64,000 bases of DNA from Streptomyces sp. NBC_00442 (lineage in GTDB: Bacteria; Actinomycetota; Actinomycetes; Streptomycetales; Streptomycetaceae). Positions 53,969-62,347 of this stretch are shown here, in pieces. The notes under the pieces were generated by a model. That model was given only the letters and a program-made list of their open reading frames with translations. It had not been told where the DNA came from and made no database searches. The stretch lies in the NCBI RefSeq assembly GCF_036014195.1, contig NZ_CP107918.1:7564001-7628000 (forward strand). The letters run 5' to 3'. Made by a program: the position numbers and the translations under genes. Within the stretch, counting starts at the first letter, position 1, and every line of letters starts with the position of its first letter.

Positions 53969-54376
53969 GCGGCCTCTCCCTCTGCTCGGTTCGGGTGACT
54001 TCCAGGGTCGCGAACACGGCGGTGGGACGCCTCCTCAGCCGTCCGCGCTCATCCCCACTCGCCCTGGTGCCGGCTGCGGGGCCCCGCGCTATCCCTGACC
54101 CGACTCGCGGGTGCCAAGCCTCTCTTCGGGCCCCGCCCGCAGGGACTTCGTGCCGTCGGTGGCAAGGAGTTCGTGCCGCCGGTTGACGGGACGATGGTCC
54201 CGGTCGGCAGGGTGAGCAGCGCTCGCTCGGCCAGCGGTTCGGTCGCCGATCCGTTCGGTGAGCCACTGACGGACGTAGTCCAGGGCCGCGGCGAAACAGC
54301 TGGATGCAGACCCCTCGAACGTCGCGTTGGCCGAAAGATCACGCCACTCGGCAGGTCTTCCTTCACAGTGGTGACC
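53969..54376. other. Gene-free interval upstream of the phosphoesterase
   Basis: A 408-base divergent region between the SDR and metallophosphoesterase genes. I see no convincing gene, hairpin or operator. Long reading frames across it on either strand have shadow-like composition, and the in-frame plus-strand extension (from an ATG at 54173) lacks a ribosome binding site. Confidence 0.5.
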
Positions 54377-55138
54377 ATGGTGACCCGAGTAGCCGTCCTG
54401 TCCGACATCCACGGAGTTCTGCCGGCCCTGGAGGCGGTGCTCGCCGAACCAGACGTCGGCACCGCCGATCGCATCGTGCTGACCGGCGACATCACCGCCG
54501 GCCCGCAACCGGCCCAGGTTCTCGACCTGCTGACCAGCCTCGGCGACCGCGTCGTCTGGATCAGCGGCAACGCCGACCGTGAACTCCTCGAATACCGCCG
54601 GGGGCAACGCGAAACGATCCCCGACCCGATCGCCCCCTGGGCAGCCGAACAGCTCCGCGAAGACCATCTGGACCTTCTCGGCTCGTTGCCACGGTCGCTC
54701 TCCCTGTCCGTGAAGGGCCTGGGGAAGGTGCTGTTCTGCCATGCCACGCCTCGCGACGACGAGGAGGTCGTCCTGGTCGACTCGCGCCTCGACCGCTGGG
54801 CTGACGTCCTCACCGGGCTCGACGACGACATTCGTACCGTGGTCTGCGGCCACACCCACATGCCGTTCGTCCGCCTCGCCCACGGCCGACTCGTGATCAA
54901 CCCGGGCAGCATCCGTATGCCCTACGGACGAACCGGAGCACATTGGGCTCTCCTGGGACCGGGCGTCGAGCTCCGGACCACGGACTTCGACCTCTCAGCC
55001 GCAGCGGCCCGGCTCCGCCAGGGGTCGTCCTACCCCGACATCGCCGAATGGGCCGACTACTTCCTGTACGCGCGCGCGTCCGACGCCGACGCCCTCACGG
55101 CCTTCGGCCCCCGGGACGGGCGCGACCAGACCCCGTGA
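54377..55138 (+). CDS. YfcE-like metallophosphoesterase
   Basis: A 253-residue phosphoesterase: VAVLSDIHGVLPALEAVL (first metal ligands Asp-x-His), RIVLTGDITAGPQP, WISGNADRELL (GN-D/H element), LFCHATPRDD and TVVCGHTHMPFVRL (GHTH), VINPGSIRMPYG. This is the full dinuclear metal set of the Metallophos_2 family, acting on phosphodiesters or nucleotides. An ATG at 54377 or a GTG at 54380 may serve as start. It probably belongs to housekeeping; no operon partner. Confidence 0.92.
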   Translation: MVTRVAVLSDIHGVLPALEAVLAEPDVGTADRIVLTGDITAGPQPAQVLDLLTSLGDRVVWISGNADRELLEYRRGQRETIPDPIAPWAAEQLREDHLDLLGSLPRSLSLSVKGLGKVLFCHATPRDDEEVVLVDSRLDRWADVLTGLDDDIRTVVCGHTHMPFVRLAHGRLVINPGSIRMPYGRTGAHWALLGPGVELRTTDFDLSAAAARLRQGSSYPDIAEWADYFLYARASDADALTAFGPRDGRDQTP

Positions 55139-55160
55139 CATTCCCCCCGGGCAGGGGGAG

Positions 55161-55610
55161 TTGAATACCGACCACGCGATCGATGACCGGGTCCAGCTGC
55201 GGCGCGAGGACGTACGGGACTTGGCGTCGCCCCACGCGTTCGACGCCGCCAACTCGGTCGGGGGCGTCCGGTACATCGTCCGGGACGAGATCGCCGCTCC
55301 TGTCGGTCCAGGGCCCGCACGAGCCCTTTGAACGCCCGCTGCCCGATGGCCGGACTGCACGCAGAAGGTCGTCATCGTCATCGTCATCGACGCCGATCGC
55401 GGGTGCACGCAGGACTGCTTCAGCACGCGGGAAACCGCCGTATTGGCCCACCAGCGCCCTGACCTTCCGGCTCGTCCCGTACACGAGGGCACGGGACGGG
55501 CTGGAAGGCTGCGGATTCAGCCTGCGGGACACGGCCGAGACGCTGTGGAATGACGTCCGGCACCGGCACCGGCTGCGCCGTCCGCCCAGTTCCCGTACCC
55601 CTCCATCGAA
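55161..55610 (+). pseudogene. Possible decayed gene of unknown function
   Basis: In the 499-base gap after the phosphoesterase, two protein-like stretches sit in different plus-strand frames: QLRREDVRDLASPHAFDAAN and GGVRYIVRDEIAA near 55190-55300, and YWPTSALTFRLVPYTRARDG then GFSLRDTAETLWNDVRHRHR near 55440-55575. Their composition looks like real protein, but a frame shift and a TCATCG/ATCGTC repeat near 55365-55395 separate them. A relic gene is the simplest reading; I do not recognise the parent family. Confidence 0.35.
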
Positions 55611-55637
55611 CGCCGGACGTTTGCTGTCGGCTGTCGG

Positions 55638-56768
55638 CTACCGGCTGAGCGACTTGAGCGCTGCCGGGTCGTACGCCTTGAGCTCGTCGAAGCGGTTGCC
55701 GAGGACCTTCGCGGCCCACTGCGGGTCCTGGAGCAGCGCGCGGCCGACGGCGACCATGTCGAACTCGTCGCGTTCCATCCGGTCCAGGAGGTTGTTGATG
55801 TCTCCGAGATCCGCACCCTCGCCGGCGAAGGCGCGGAGGAAGTCACCGTCGAGGCCGACCGAGCCGACGGTGATGGCCGGCCGGCCGGTGAGCTTCTTGG
55901 TCCAGCCGGCCAGGTTGAGGTCCGAGCCCTCGAACTCGGGGACCCAGTAGCGCCGGGTGGAGGCGTGGAACGCGTCGACACCGGCGGCCGTCAGCGGGCT
56001 GAGGATCGCCTCCAGCTCCTCGGGGGTCTGAGCGAGGCGGGCATCGTAGGCCTCCTGCTTCCACTGCGAGTAGCGGAAGATCACCGGGAAGTCCGCCGCC
56101 ACGCGTTCGCGGACCGCGGCCACGATTTCCGCGGCGAACTTCGTGCGGGCCACGGCGTCGCCGCCGTAGCCGTCGGTGCGGCGGTTGGTCCGCTCCCACA
56201 GGAACTGGTCGAGCAAGTAGCCGTGGGCGCCGTGCAGTTCGATCCCGTCGAAGCCGATCCGCTCGGCCTCGGCGGCCGCATCGGCGAACGCGCCGATGAC
56301 GTCGTCGAGATCGGCGCGGGTCATCGCCTTGCCGGTCCCCTCGGTGCCGTCGACGCGGATGCCGGAGGGGCCCACGGCGGGCGCGTCGACGTACGGGGCC
56401 TCGCCGTGGTTGCGCACCATGCCTATGTGCCACAGCTGCGGCACGATGGTGCCGCCCGCCTCGTGCACGGCCGAGGCGACCTTCGCCCATCCCGCCAGCT
56501 GGTCCTCGCCGTGGAACCGCGGCACCCGGTCGCTCTGTCCCGCGGACTCGTGCCCGACGTACGTGCCCTCGGTGACGATCAGGCCCACCCCTGCTGCGGC
56601 CCGGCTCGCGTAGTACGCCTGGACATCCTCGCCAGGGACACCGCCGGGGGAGAACATCCGCGTCATCGGAGCCATCGCGATGCGGTTCGGGACGGTCAGG
56701 CCGTTCAGCGTGACGGGCCGCGACAGGATCTCTGCCGCACGGGAGGCGGTGGACGGGGTGAGGGTCAT
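55638..56768 (-). CDS. NADH:flavin oxidoreductase (Old Yellow Enzyme family)
   Basis: A 376-residue TIM-barrel flavoenzyme: PNRIAMAPMTRMFSPGG near the N-terminus, PQLWHIGMVRNHG, and the FMN/active-site motif ELHGAHGYLLDQFLWERTN with RRTDGYGGD. EYWYR-type tail elements (DFDMVAVGRALLQDPQWAAKVL) are present. It reduces activated C=C bonds of enones or degrades xenobiotics with NAD(P)H. The ATG at 56768 has CGGAGGACCCTC upstream. It is divergent from a MarR regulator gene with an AT-rich control region between them, so it is likely regulated by it. Confidence 0.93.
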   Translation of the reverse strand: MTLTPSTASRAAEILSRPVTLNGLTVPNRIAMAPMTRMFSPGGVPGEDVQAYYASRAAAGVGLIVTEGTYVGHESAGQSDRVPRFHGEDQLAGWAKVASAVHEAGGTIVPQLWHIGMVRNHGEAPYVDAPAVGPSGIRVDGTEGTGKAMTRADLDDVIGAFADAAAEAERIGFDGIELHGAHGYLLDQFLWERTNRRTDGYGGDAVARTKFAAEIVAAVRERVAADFPVIFRYSQWKQEAYDARLAQTPEELEAILSPLTAAGVDAFHASTRRYWVPEFEGSDLNLAGWTKKLTGRPAITVGSVGLDGDFLRAFAGEGADLGDINNLLDRMERDEFDMVAVGRALLQDPQWAAKVLGNRFDELKAYDPAALKSLSR

Positions 56769-56815
56769 GAGGGTCCTCCGGGTTGAGGCTGTGGCTCGTC
56801 GCGGTGACAACGAGA

Positions 56816-56856
56816 AGTGCATAGTACACATCCTATGTATCATGCATATTGCGGCG
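56816..56856. promoter_or_regulatory. AT-rich control region between OYE and MarR genes
   Basis: The segment TGCATAGTACACATCCTATG, then TATCATGCATATTG, is far more AT-rich than the surroundings. It contains an imperfect inverted repeat (GTACACA-TCC-TATGTATC). It lies between the divergent OYE and MarR genes and is the likely promoter-operator pair; exact boundaries are not resolved. Confidence 0.45.
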
Positions 56857-56981
56857 TCCGGCTTCGCGCGGCGGACGAGGCGGCGCCGACCGCGGCCCGT
56901 CCCTGCGGGGTGCTGCGGGGGGCTGCGGTCGGCGTCGCGCGTATCCGCGATAATGGAGCGTCGGTAGGAGCGGGAGGCGAC

Positions 56982-57476
56982 GTGCTGGAGAGACTGGAGC
57001 GGGAGCTGATGCTGCTCTCGCGGCATCAAGTGCTGGCGCTGCGCGAACGCGACCCCGAACGCCTGGATCGCTCTGCGTACCTGCTGCTCAGCCGGATCGA
57101 CACCCAAGGCCCCATGTCCATCGGGCAGTTGGCCGACGCCTTCGGGCTCGACACCTCCACCGTGAACCGCCAGACGGCCGCTCTGCTGCGCTGCGGACTG
57201 GCCGAGCGCGTCGCGGACCCGGACGGCGGCATGGCCCGCAAGCTGCGCATCACGGAGCAAGGTGAACGCCGCCTCGCCGCGGATCGCGAAGCCAACCGCT
57301 CCTGCCTGGCCCGGGTGGTTGCCCACTGGTCCCCGGAGGAGGTGCGGGAGCTGGAGAACGTGCTGGTCCGCTTGAACCGCTGTGCCGAGTCCCTCGAAGG
57401 ACGGCACTGGCCGCGCACGGAGCCGGACGAGGGCGATGATGCGTGCGCCGAACGCACCGCTCCGGCCCCGCAGTAG
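56982..57476 (+). CDS. MarR-family transcriptional regulator
   Basis: A 164-residue winged-helix regulator: LDRSAYLLLSRIDTQGPMSIGQLADAFGLDTSTVNRQTAALLRCGLAERVADP is the MarR helix-turn-helix and wing, followed by RKLRITEQGERRLAADRE (the LT..G motif) and a long dimer helix. It starts at GTG 56982 (GGGAGG seven bases ahead). It is divergent from the OYE gene and probably responds to small electrophiles or aromatic ligands to control it. Confidence 0.93.
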   Translation: MLERLERELMLLSRHQVLALRERDPERLDRSAYLLLSRIDTQGPMSIGQLADAFGLDTSTVNRQTAALLRCGLAERVADPDGGMARKLRITEQGERRLAADREANRSCLARVVAHWSPEEVRELENVLVRLNRCAESLEGRHWPRTEPDEGDDACAERTAPAPQ

Positions 57477-57582
57477 ACCCTTCCTGGCGCGCCCGTCAGA
57501 ACGTGTCGCGCCCGTAGGAACGTACCGAGAAGCTATTCGGCGCTGAGGCGGAACCACTCGGCCGCGGGCGGGCCGCCCGACC

Positions 57583-57936
57583 TCAAACGGGTCGCACCGT
57601 CCGAGGCCCGACGCACTCGGCGCCGTACGCCCGGACCCGTTCGCGCAGCGCACGGTCGGCGGTCACGACCGTGCAGTGCCGGTCGGCATGGGCGGCAGCC
57701 AGCTCCACGATGAGGTCGTCCCCGCTGCCGGCCGCGGACTCGACCCGCACGCCGGGCACCGACTCGACACCGCGCGCGGCCCCCTCGACGACGAGGATCA
57801 CCTCCTCGTCGTCGTGCCGCCCGCCAAGGCGGTCCCGTAGCCGCTCGGCGGCCCCCTTGCGGTCCCGCCACCACCCGTCGGGCACCGATCCGACGACGTT
57901 CGCGGCATCGACGATCAGTACCGGACGCCCGCTCAC
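57583..57936 (-). CDS. NYN-domain (PIN-like) protein
   Basis: A 117-residue protein with an NYN/PIN-like core: VLIVDAANVVGSVPDGWW (the first acidic metal site at about 7-24), RVESAAGSGDDLIVELAAAH (second acidic cluster) and CTVVTADRALRERVRAYG (third). Such domains are metal-dependent RNases; small actinomycete NYN proteins are uncharacterised. The ATG overlaps the TetR stop (ATGA), so the two genes form one transcript. Confidence 0.85.
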   Translation of the reverse strand: MSGRPVLIVDAANVVGSVPDGWWRDRKGAAERLRDRLGGRHDDEEVILVVEGAARGVESVPGVRVESAAGSGDDLIVELAAAHADRHCTVVTADRALRERVRAYGAECVGPRTVRPV

Positions 57937-58652
57937 GAGAGCTCCGTCGGCTCGACCCCGGCCTGCAGGCGGAGGCCCGTCAGGGTGAGATCCAGTGCGG
58001 AGCGGAACTGGTCGACGTCGTCGTGGCCCTCGAACTCGTCGACGATCTCGTGCACGAACGGGAAGTCGGCCGGGTCGAGCTCCCGCCAGGTCTGGGCGTA
58101 GCGGCCGAGGAATTCGTCACGGTTCACTACGCCGTCGAGGACCTCTTGGGGCGGCTCCTGGCCCAGGTCGACGGCTGAACCGACGACGACCCCGACGATC
58201 GCCGACACCGCGTGGAACCGCTGGCGGGGACTGAGGTTCAGGCGAAGGGTCTGCTGGCCGAGCCGCTCGTACAGGCGCAGGGTGTTGCCCTGGACGTCGG
58301 TGTTGCGCATGAAGTACGCACCCAGCCAGGGCCGGTCCATGATCGCGTCGAACAGGGCCAGGGACATCGCGCGGAGGTCGTCGATCGGGTCGTCGGTGCG
58401 CGCAAGCCCCTCGATGTCGGCCAGGGCCGCGCCCACGACGTGGTCGGTGGCGCGGTCCAGCAGTTCGTCCTTGCTCGCCACGTACCAGTAGATGCTCGCG
58501 ACGCCGCCGCCGAGGCGCTGCGCGAGCGCACGGAAGGTCAGCGCCTGCGCCCCGGCCTCATCGAGCAGGGCCACCGCCTCGGTGAGCACGGACTCCATCG
58601 AGTGCGAAGCCCGTCGGCGTCCTCCGCGGGAGCGCTCCTGCTGGTCGGCCAT
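57933..58652 (-). CDS. TetR-family transcriptional regulator
   Basis: A 239-residue regulator: GAQALTFRALAQRLGGGVASIYWYVASKDELLDRATDHVV (helix-turn-helix at about 34-72), and a C-terminal ligand domain of the TetR_C_1/TetR_C_11 type (DLRAMSLALFDAIMDRPWLGAYF). It is divergent from an MFS pump gene with repeat-bearing intergenic DNA, so it most likely represses that pump. The ATG at 58652 has AAGGGACGAAGCC upstream. Confidence 0.93.
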   Translation of the reverse strand: MADQQERSRGGRRRASHSMESVLTEAVALLDEAGAQALTFRALAQRLGGGVASIYWYVASKDELLDRATDHVVGAALADIEGLARTDDPIDDLRAMSLALFDAIMDRPWLGAYFMRNTDVQGNTLRLYERLGQQTLRLNLSPRQRFHAVSAIVGVVVGSAVDLGQEPPQEVLDGVVNRDEFLGRYAQTWRELDPADFPFVHEIVDEFEGHDDVDQFRSALDLTLTGLRLQAGVEPTELS

Positions 58653-58672
58653 GGCTTCGTCCCTTCGTCCTT

Positions 58673-58750
58673 TGCATCGTATCGAACCTTGTTCTATCGT
58701 ATCTCATCGTACGTCGTTCGATACCCGTACGACGTTCGATGCATTCGATC
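58673..58750. promoter_or_regulatory. TetR/MFS divergent operator region with repeated CG-ATAC motifs
   Basis: The 110-base gap contains CGTATCGAACCTTGTTCTATC (imperfect inverted repeat ATCGAAC/GTTCTAT) and two direct copies of ACG-A/T-CGTTCGAT with TACG between them (near 58710-58742). These recurring CGTTCGAT/ATCGAACG half-sites are the natural binding sites for the divergent TetR protein. Confidence 0.55.
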
Positions 58751-58762
58751 GGAAGGATCGCC

Positions 58763-60250
58763 ATGACCACCGCACCGCCACCACCAACGACCTCACACAC
58801 CTATCCGTCCCTGCGCGCGGCATGGATACCGCTGGCCGCCCTCTGCCTGGCCTTCTTCGTCGAGATGGTCGACAACACGCTGCTGTCGATCGCGCTGCCC
58901 ACCATCGGCCGTGACCTCGGCAGTGGAACGACCGCGTTGCAGTGGGTCACGGGGGCCTATTCGCTGACGTTCGGAGGCCTGCTGCTCACCGCGGGATCGA
59001 TGGCCGACCGGCTCGGACGCCGACGCGTGCTGCTGATCGGGCTCGCCGTGTTCGGTTCGCTGAGCCTGTGCGTCGTGCTCGTCACCACGGCCGGCGAGCT
59101 CATTGCCCTGCGGGCCGCACTCGGCGTAGCCGCCGCCGCGATGGCCCCGATCACGAACTCCCTGGTCTTCCGCCTGTTCGACGACAAAGCCCTGCGGATG
59201 CGCGCCATGACGGTGATGATCATCGTCGGCATGTCCGGCTTCGTCCTCGGGCCACTCCTGGGCGGTACCGCGCTGGCCCACGCACGGTGGGAGTGGCTGT
59301 TGGTCGTCAATGCCCCGATCGCGCTGATCGCCTGCATCGGCGTCCGCCTCGGTGTTCCGGCCGACCGGCCGCAGGACCTGACCAAGGACGCACTCGACCT
59401 GCCCGGCGCCGTCCTCAGCGTCGCGGCCATCGGGCTCGCCTGCTACTCACTGACCAGCGGAGTCGACAACGGCTGGCTGTCCGCGATCACCATCGCGTCG
59501 ATCATCGGTGCCATCGCCGCCGGCGTCGCGTTCGTCCGGCACGAGCGCCGCAGCCCAGCGCCCATGCTGGACCTGAAGGTCTTCTCCAACGGCACCGTCC
59601 GCGGCGCCGCCATCGCGCAGATCGGCACGTCCATCGCGATGGCCAGCGTCATGTTCGGACTGATCCTGCACTTCCAGTACGCCTACGGTTGGAGCCCGAT
59701 GCGGGCCGGTCTTGCCAACCTGCCGATCATCATGACGATGCTCGCGGCCACCCCCCTGTCCGAGTGGCTCGCACGCCGCTTCGGCCACCGCATCGCCTGC
59801 CTGGTGGGCGCGGCCTGCCTGGCCGGGGCGCTCGCGGGTCTCTCCTGGGGTGTCGACCACGGATACGCCGCCATCGCGGTGTGCATGGTGCTCATGACCG
59901 TGGGGCTGCGCACCGTCATGACGATCTGCGCGGTCGCCCTCGTCGACGCGATGCCGAGCAACCGCACCTCGATCGGCGCCGCCCTCAACGACACCGCCCA
60001 GGAGGTCGGTTCCAGCGTGGGTACCGCCGTGGTGGGCACCCTCATCGCCGCGCTCGTCACCACCCAGCTGCCCGCCGGCACCTGGAGCGGCGACCTGGTC
60101 GCGTCGTTCTTCCGCGGCGAACGGATCACCTATGCCCTCCTCGCCGTGGTCGTCGGCCTGATCGCGGCCGGTGGCGCGCTGAGTCTCACCAACTCGCACA
60201 CCGTCGAGGAAGCGGCCGTCGAGGAGCCCGCGGTCGGAGAGCCGGTCTGA
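58763..60250 (+). CDS. DHA2-type MFS transporter
   Basis: A 495-residue transporter with 14 predicted helices: VEMVDNTLLSIALPTIGRDLGSGTTALQWVTGAYSLTFGGLLLTAG contains the DHA2 D1 motif, MADRLGRRRVLLIGLAVFG is the loop 2-3 motif, and MIIVGMSGFVLGPLLGG is motif C. The ATG at 58763 has GGAAGG eight bases upstream (an in-frame ATG at 58739 has no RBS). Divergent from TetR, it is a drug-efflux pump candidate. Confidence 0.92.
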   Translation: MTTAPPPPTTSHTYPSLRAAWIPLAALCLAFFVEMVDNTLLSIALPTIGRDLGSGTTALQWVTGAYSLTFGGLLLTAGSMADRLGRRRVLLIGLAVFGSLSLCVVLVTTAGELIALRAALGVAAAAMAPITNSLVFRLFDDKALRMRAMTVMIIVGMSGFVLGPLLGGTALAHARWEWLLVVNAPIALIACIGVRLGVPADRPQDLTKDALDLPGAVLSVAAIGLACYSLTSGVDNGWLSAITIASIIGAIAAGVAFVRHERRSPAPMLDLKVFSNGTVRGAAIAQIGTSIAMASVMFGLILHFQYAYGWSPMRAGLANLPIIMTMLAATPLSEWLARRFGHRIACLVGAACLAGALAGLSWGVDHGYAAIAVCMVLMTVGLRTVMTICAVALVDAMPSNRTSIGAALNDTAQEVGSSVGTAVVGTLIAALVTTQLPAGTWSGDLVASFFRGERITYALLAVVVGLIAAGGALSLTNSHTVEEAAVEEPAVGEPV

Positions 60251-60312
60251 CCGGGCGAGGACCCGGCGTTGCGCCGACGGTCGCCGACCGGTGTGCGCGA
60301 TCCGTTCCCACC

Positions 60313-60978
60313 TCACCGTTCGCAGTACAGGAAGAGGTGCGGCTCCGGTTCGGCGTCGGGGCGGGACGGGGTGAACAACAGGCTCTCCTCGGACCGTACG
60401 GTCAGGCCCGCGTCGGTGACCAGGGCGACGAAGTCGTCGCGGGCAAAGCTCGTCGCGCGAACCGGATGGTCCATGAAGACGAACTCGGCTCCTTCGACGT
60501 CCACGGGAACGGTCGCCAGGACCATGCGGCCGCCGGGCTTCACGGTACGGGCCAGCCGAGTCACGAGACTCACCTGTTCCTCGCGCGACATCTGCAGCAG
60601 AGCGAAGTAGACGCACACGGCGTCGAACGAAGAGTCGCTCAGCGCAACGGCACGGATGTCCCCGCAGCGGAACTCGGCGTCGGGCACCTGACGGGTGGCG
60701 AGATCGACCATGACGGGGGAGATGTCGATGCCGAGCACACTGTGCCCGGCGGAAGAGAGCGTTTCCGCGGTGGGCCGGCCCGTACCGCTGCCGACATCCA
60801 GCACTCGGCTGCCGGGAACAAGCTCGTCGAGAAGCCACCGCAACGAAGCGTGGTGTGCCTCGGAAGCGGCGAACGCCTCTTCGTACGCGATGCCCAGCGC
60901 ATCGAACAGCGCCTGGGCGGGCTGGAGCGGGGTGCGGTCCTCGTCGGGCACGTTCGGGTCCTCCGGTCTGTCGGTCAC
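60313..60978 (-). CDS. Class I SAM-dependent methyltransferase
   Basis: A 221-residue protein: SRVLDVGSGTGRPTAETLSSAGHSVLGIDIS (motif I and strand 2, about 51-81), FRCGDIRAVALSDSSFDAVCVYFALLQM (strand 4), TVKPGGRMVLATVPV (strand 5). This is the Methyltransf_25/11 group; no substrate can be inferred. The GTG at 60978 gives the usual length; upstream in-frame sequence has no start with a good RBS. It converges with the MFS gene. Confidence 0.9.
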   Translation of the reverse strand: MTDRPEDPNVPDEDRTPLQPAQALFDALGIAYEEAFAASEAHHASLRWLLDELVPGSRVLDVGSGTGRPTAETLSSAGHSVLGIDISPVMVDLATRQVPDAEFRCGDIRAVALSDSSFDAVCVYFALLQMSREEQVSLVTRLARTVKPGGRMVLATVPVDVEGAEFVFMDHPVRATSFARDDFVALVTDAGLTVRSEESLLFTPSRPDAEPEPHLFLYCER

Positions 60979-61239
60979 CAAGCACCGACTCACTGTCCTT
61001 GCCGTACATGATCCCCGCCCTCGGCCCTTTCCGACAGGGCGGCTGCCGTCGGCTGCGCGGGTCAACGCGGTTCCCGGGGGCCGGAGTTGCGCAATTACCT
61101 CCGGGGGCATCGCCGTTCGTGACCGTCTCCGGCTACGTTCACGGGCATCGCCTGCACCGGAGCACACCGGCCCACGTCCGAAAACGCCGGCACGCGCCGG
61201 AACGCAGCGAAACACATCCGCGCCCGAAGGAGCCCTGCG

Positions 61240-61575
61240 ATGTCCGCCTACGGCTTTGCCCATCTGCGCAGCCGCCGAAATCATCCCGATGTCATCGAAT
61301 ATCTTCAGCGCATTCAGGCAACCCTCGATCCCTTTGCCGGTCGCTTCGTCATTCACGGTCCGCCGACGGAAGTGGTGGAGGGGGCGTGGCCCGGCAGCAT
61401 GGTGCTCATCGAGTTCCCCGGCCTGGATGAAGCCCGCGCCTGGTACGGATCCCCGGCGTACCAGGCCATCGTGCACCTGCGCACCGATCACATCGAGGGT
61501 GACCTGGTCCTGATCGAGGGCGTCGCGCCGGCCTACGATCCGGCCGTCCGGGCGCGCACGTTGCAGGCGGGGTAA
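61240..61575 (+). CDS. DUF1330 protein
   Basis: A 111-residue single-domain DUF1330 protein: PDVIEYLQRIQATLDPFAGRFVIHGPPTEVVEG then SMVLIEFPGLDEARAWYGSPAYQAI and GDLVLIEGV. The ferredoxin-like dimeric alpha-beta barrel family is of unknown function, with possible heme or stress links. The ATG has GAAGGAG eight bases upstream. Confidence 0.93.
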   Translation: MSAYGFAHLRSRRNHPDVIEYLQRIQATLDPFAGRFVIHGPPTEVVEGAWPGSMVLIEFPGLDEARAWYGSPAYQAIVHLRTDHIEGDLVLIEGVAPAYDPAVRARTLQAG

Positions 61576-61630
61576 CGGTGCCGGCGTCTGCCCGCCCGGG
61601 GACGCGGTACCGCAGATGTGTCCGCATTCT

Positions 61631-62281
61631 CTAGGGGCCCGTGGGGGTCTCCGTACGGTACGAGTGGCCGAGTTCGTGGCCCAGACCGAAGTAGTGGCGG
61701 AAGTTGTAGATGAGCGGGCTCCAAGCGGCAGGGTCGATGTGCTCGGTGCCGGGAACGACGATCCGGGCATCGGCATGCACCCTGCGCACGGTCGCCTCGA
61801 CGATGACGAACGCGCCCCGCACGTCCGGCCGCACGCGCTCGGCGCAGGCCTCCAGCTGGATCGGGCAGCCGGCGACACGCGGTGGCCGTACGAGATCGGA
61901 TGGCTGCATGGCCAGGCCGGCCGCGCCGAACTTGTCCGGCTCGAACCGGCAGCCGTCGGGCTTGGTCGAGGGCACCGGGGTACGGCCCGTGAGCGGCGCC
62001 AGACGTTCCACCGCGTGCCATTGCGCGGGGGCGGGCAGGTTGACGACCACGTCGGGGCGAGCGGCGAGGTTGTGCGCGGTCTGGCCGTCACGGCCCAGCC
62101 CGATGACGACGGTCCGGCCAAGGGCCCAAGCCGAGGAGATCGGGGCGAGGTTGAACGTCCCGTCCTGGTTCTCCGTACTCAGGAGCACCACCGGAGTGCC
62201 GAAGTACAGGATGCTCGGCTCGATCTTCAGGTGGGTGACGGGTGCGACCGGGCGAAGGGTCTCGGGGCGTGCGGTGTCCAT
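61631..62281 (-). CDS. Flavin-reductase-like (split-barrel) protein
   Basis: A 216-residue flavoprotein: KIEPSILYFGTPVVLLSTENQDGTFNLAPISSAWALGRTVVIGLGRDGQTAHNLAARPDVVVNLPAP is the FMN-binding flavin_reduct/DIM6-NTAB core, followed by GAFVIVEATVRRVHADARIVV. Such proteins reduce FMN or partner with oxygenases. It is divergent from an ArsR-like gene with a short inverted repeat between (AGTGTC...GACACT at 62322-62340), suggesting joint control. Confidence 0.88.
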   Translation of the reverse strand: MDTARPETLRPVAPVTHLKIEPSILYFGTPVVLLSTENQDGTFNLAPISSAWALGRTVVIGLGRDGQTAHNLAARPDVVVNLPAPAQWHAVERLAPLTGRTPVPSTKPDGCRFEPDKFGAAGLAMQPSDLVRPPRVAGCPIQLEACAERVRPDVRGAFVIVEATVRRVHADARIVVPGTEHIDPAAWSPLIYNFRHYFGLGHELGHSYRTETPTGP

Positions 62282-62321
62282 GGCGTGGACCCTAGGGGCC
62301 GGTTGTTTCGATGGAGGCCGA

Positions 62322-62340
62322 AGTGTCGGCGGGGGACACT
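62322..62340. promoter_or_regulatory. Inverted repeat between flavin reductase and ArsR-like genes
   Basis: AGTGTC (62322-62327) and GACACT (62335-62340) are perfect inverted arms with a 7-base spacer, ending seven bases before the ATG of the ArsR-like gene. The position fits an autoregulatory operator. Confidence 0.45.
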
Positions 62341-62347
62341 GGGCGGT

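Noticed and set aside
54173..54376. Longer N-terminus for the metallophosphoesterase
   Set aside because: The extra 60-70 residues match nothing and the VAVLSDIHG motif normally begins within the first few residues.
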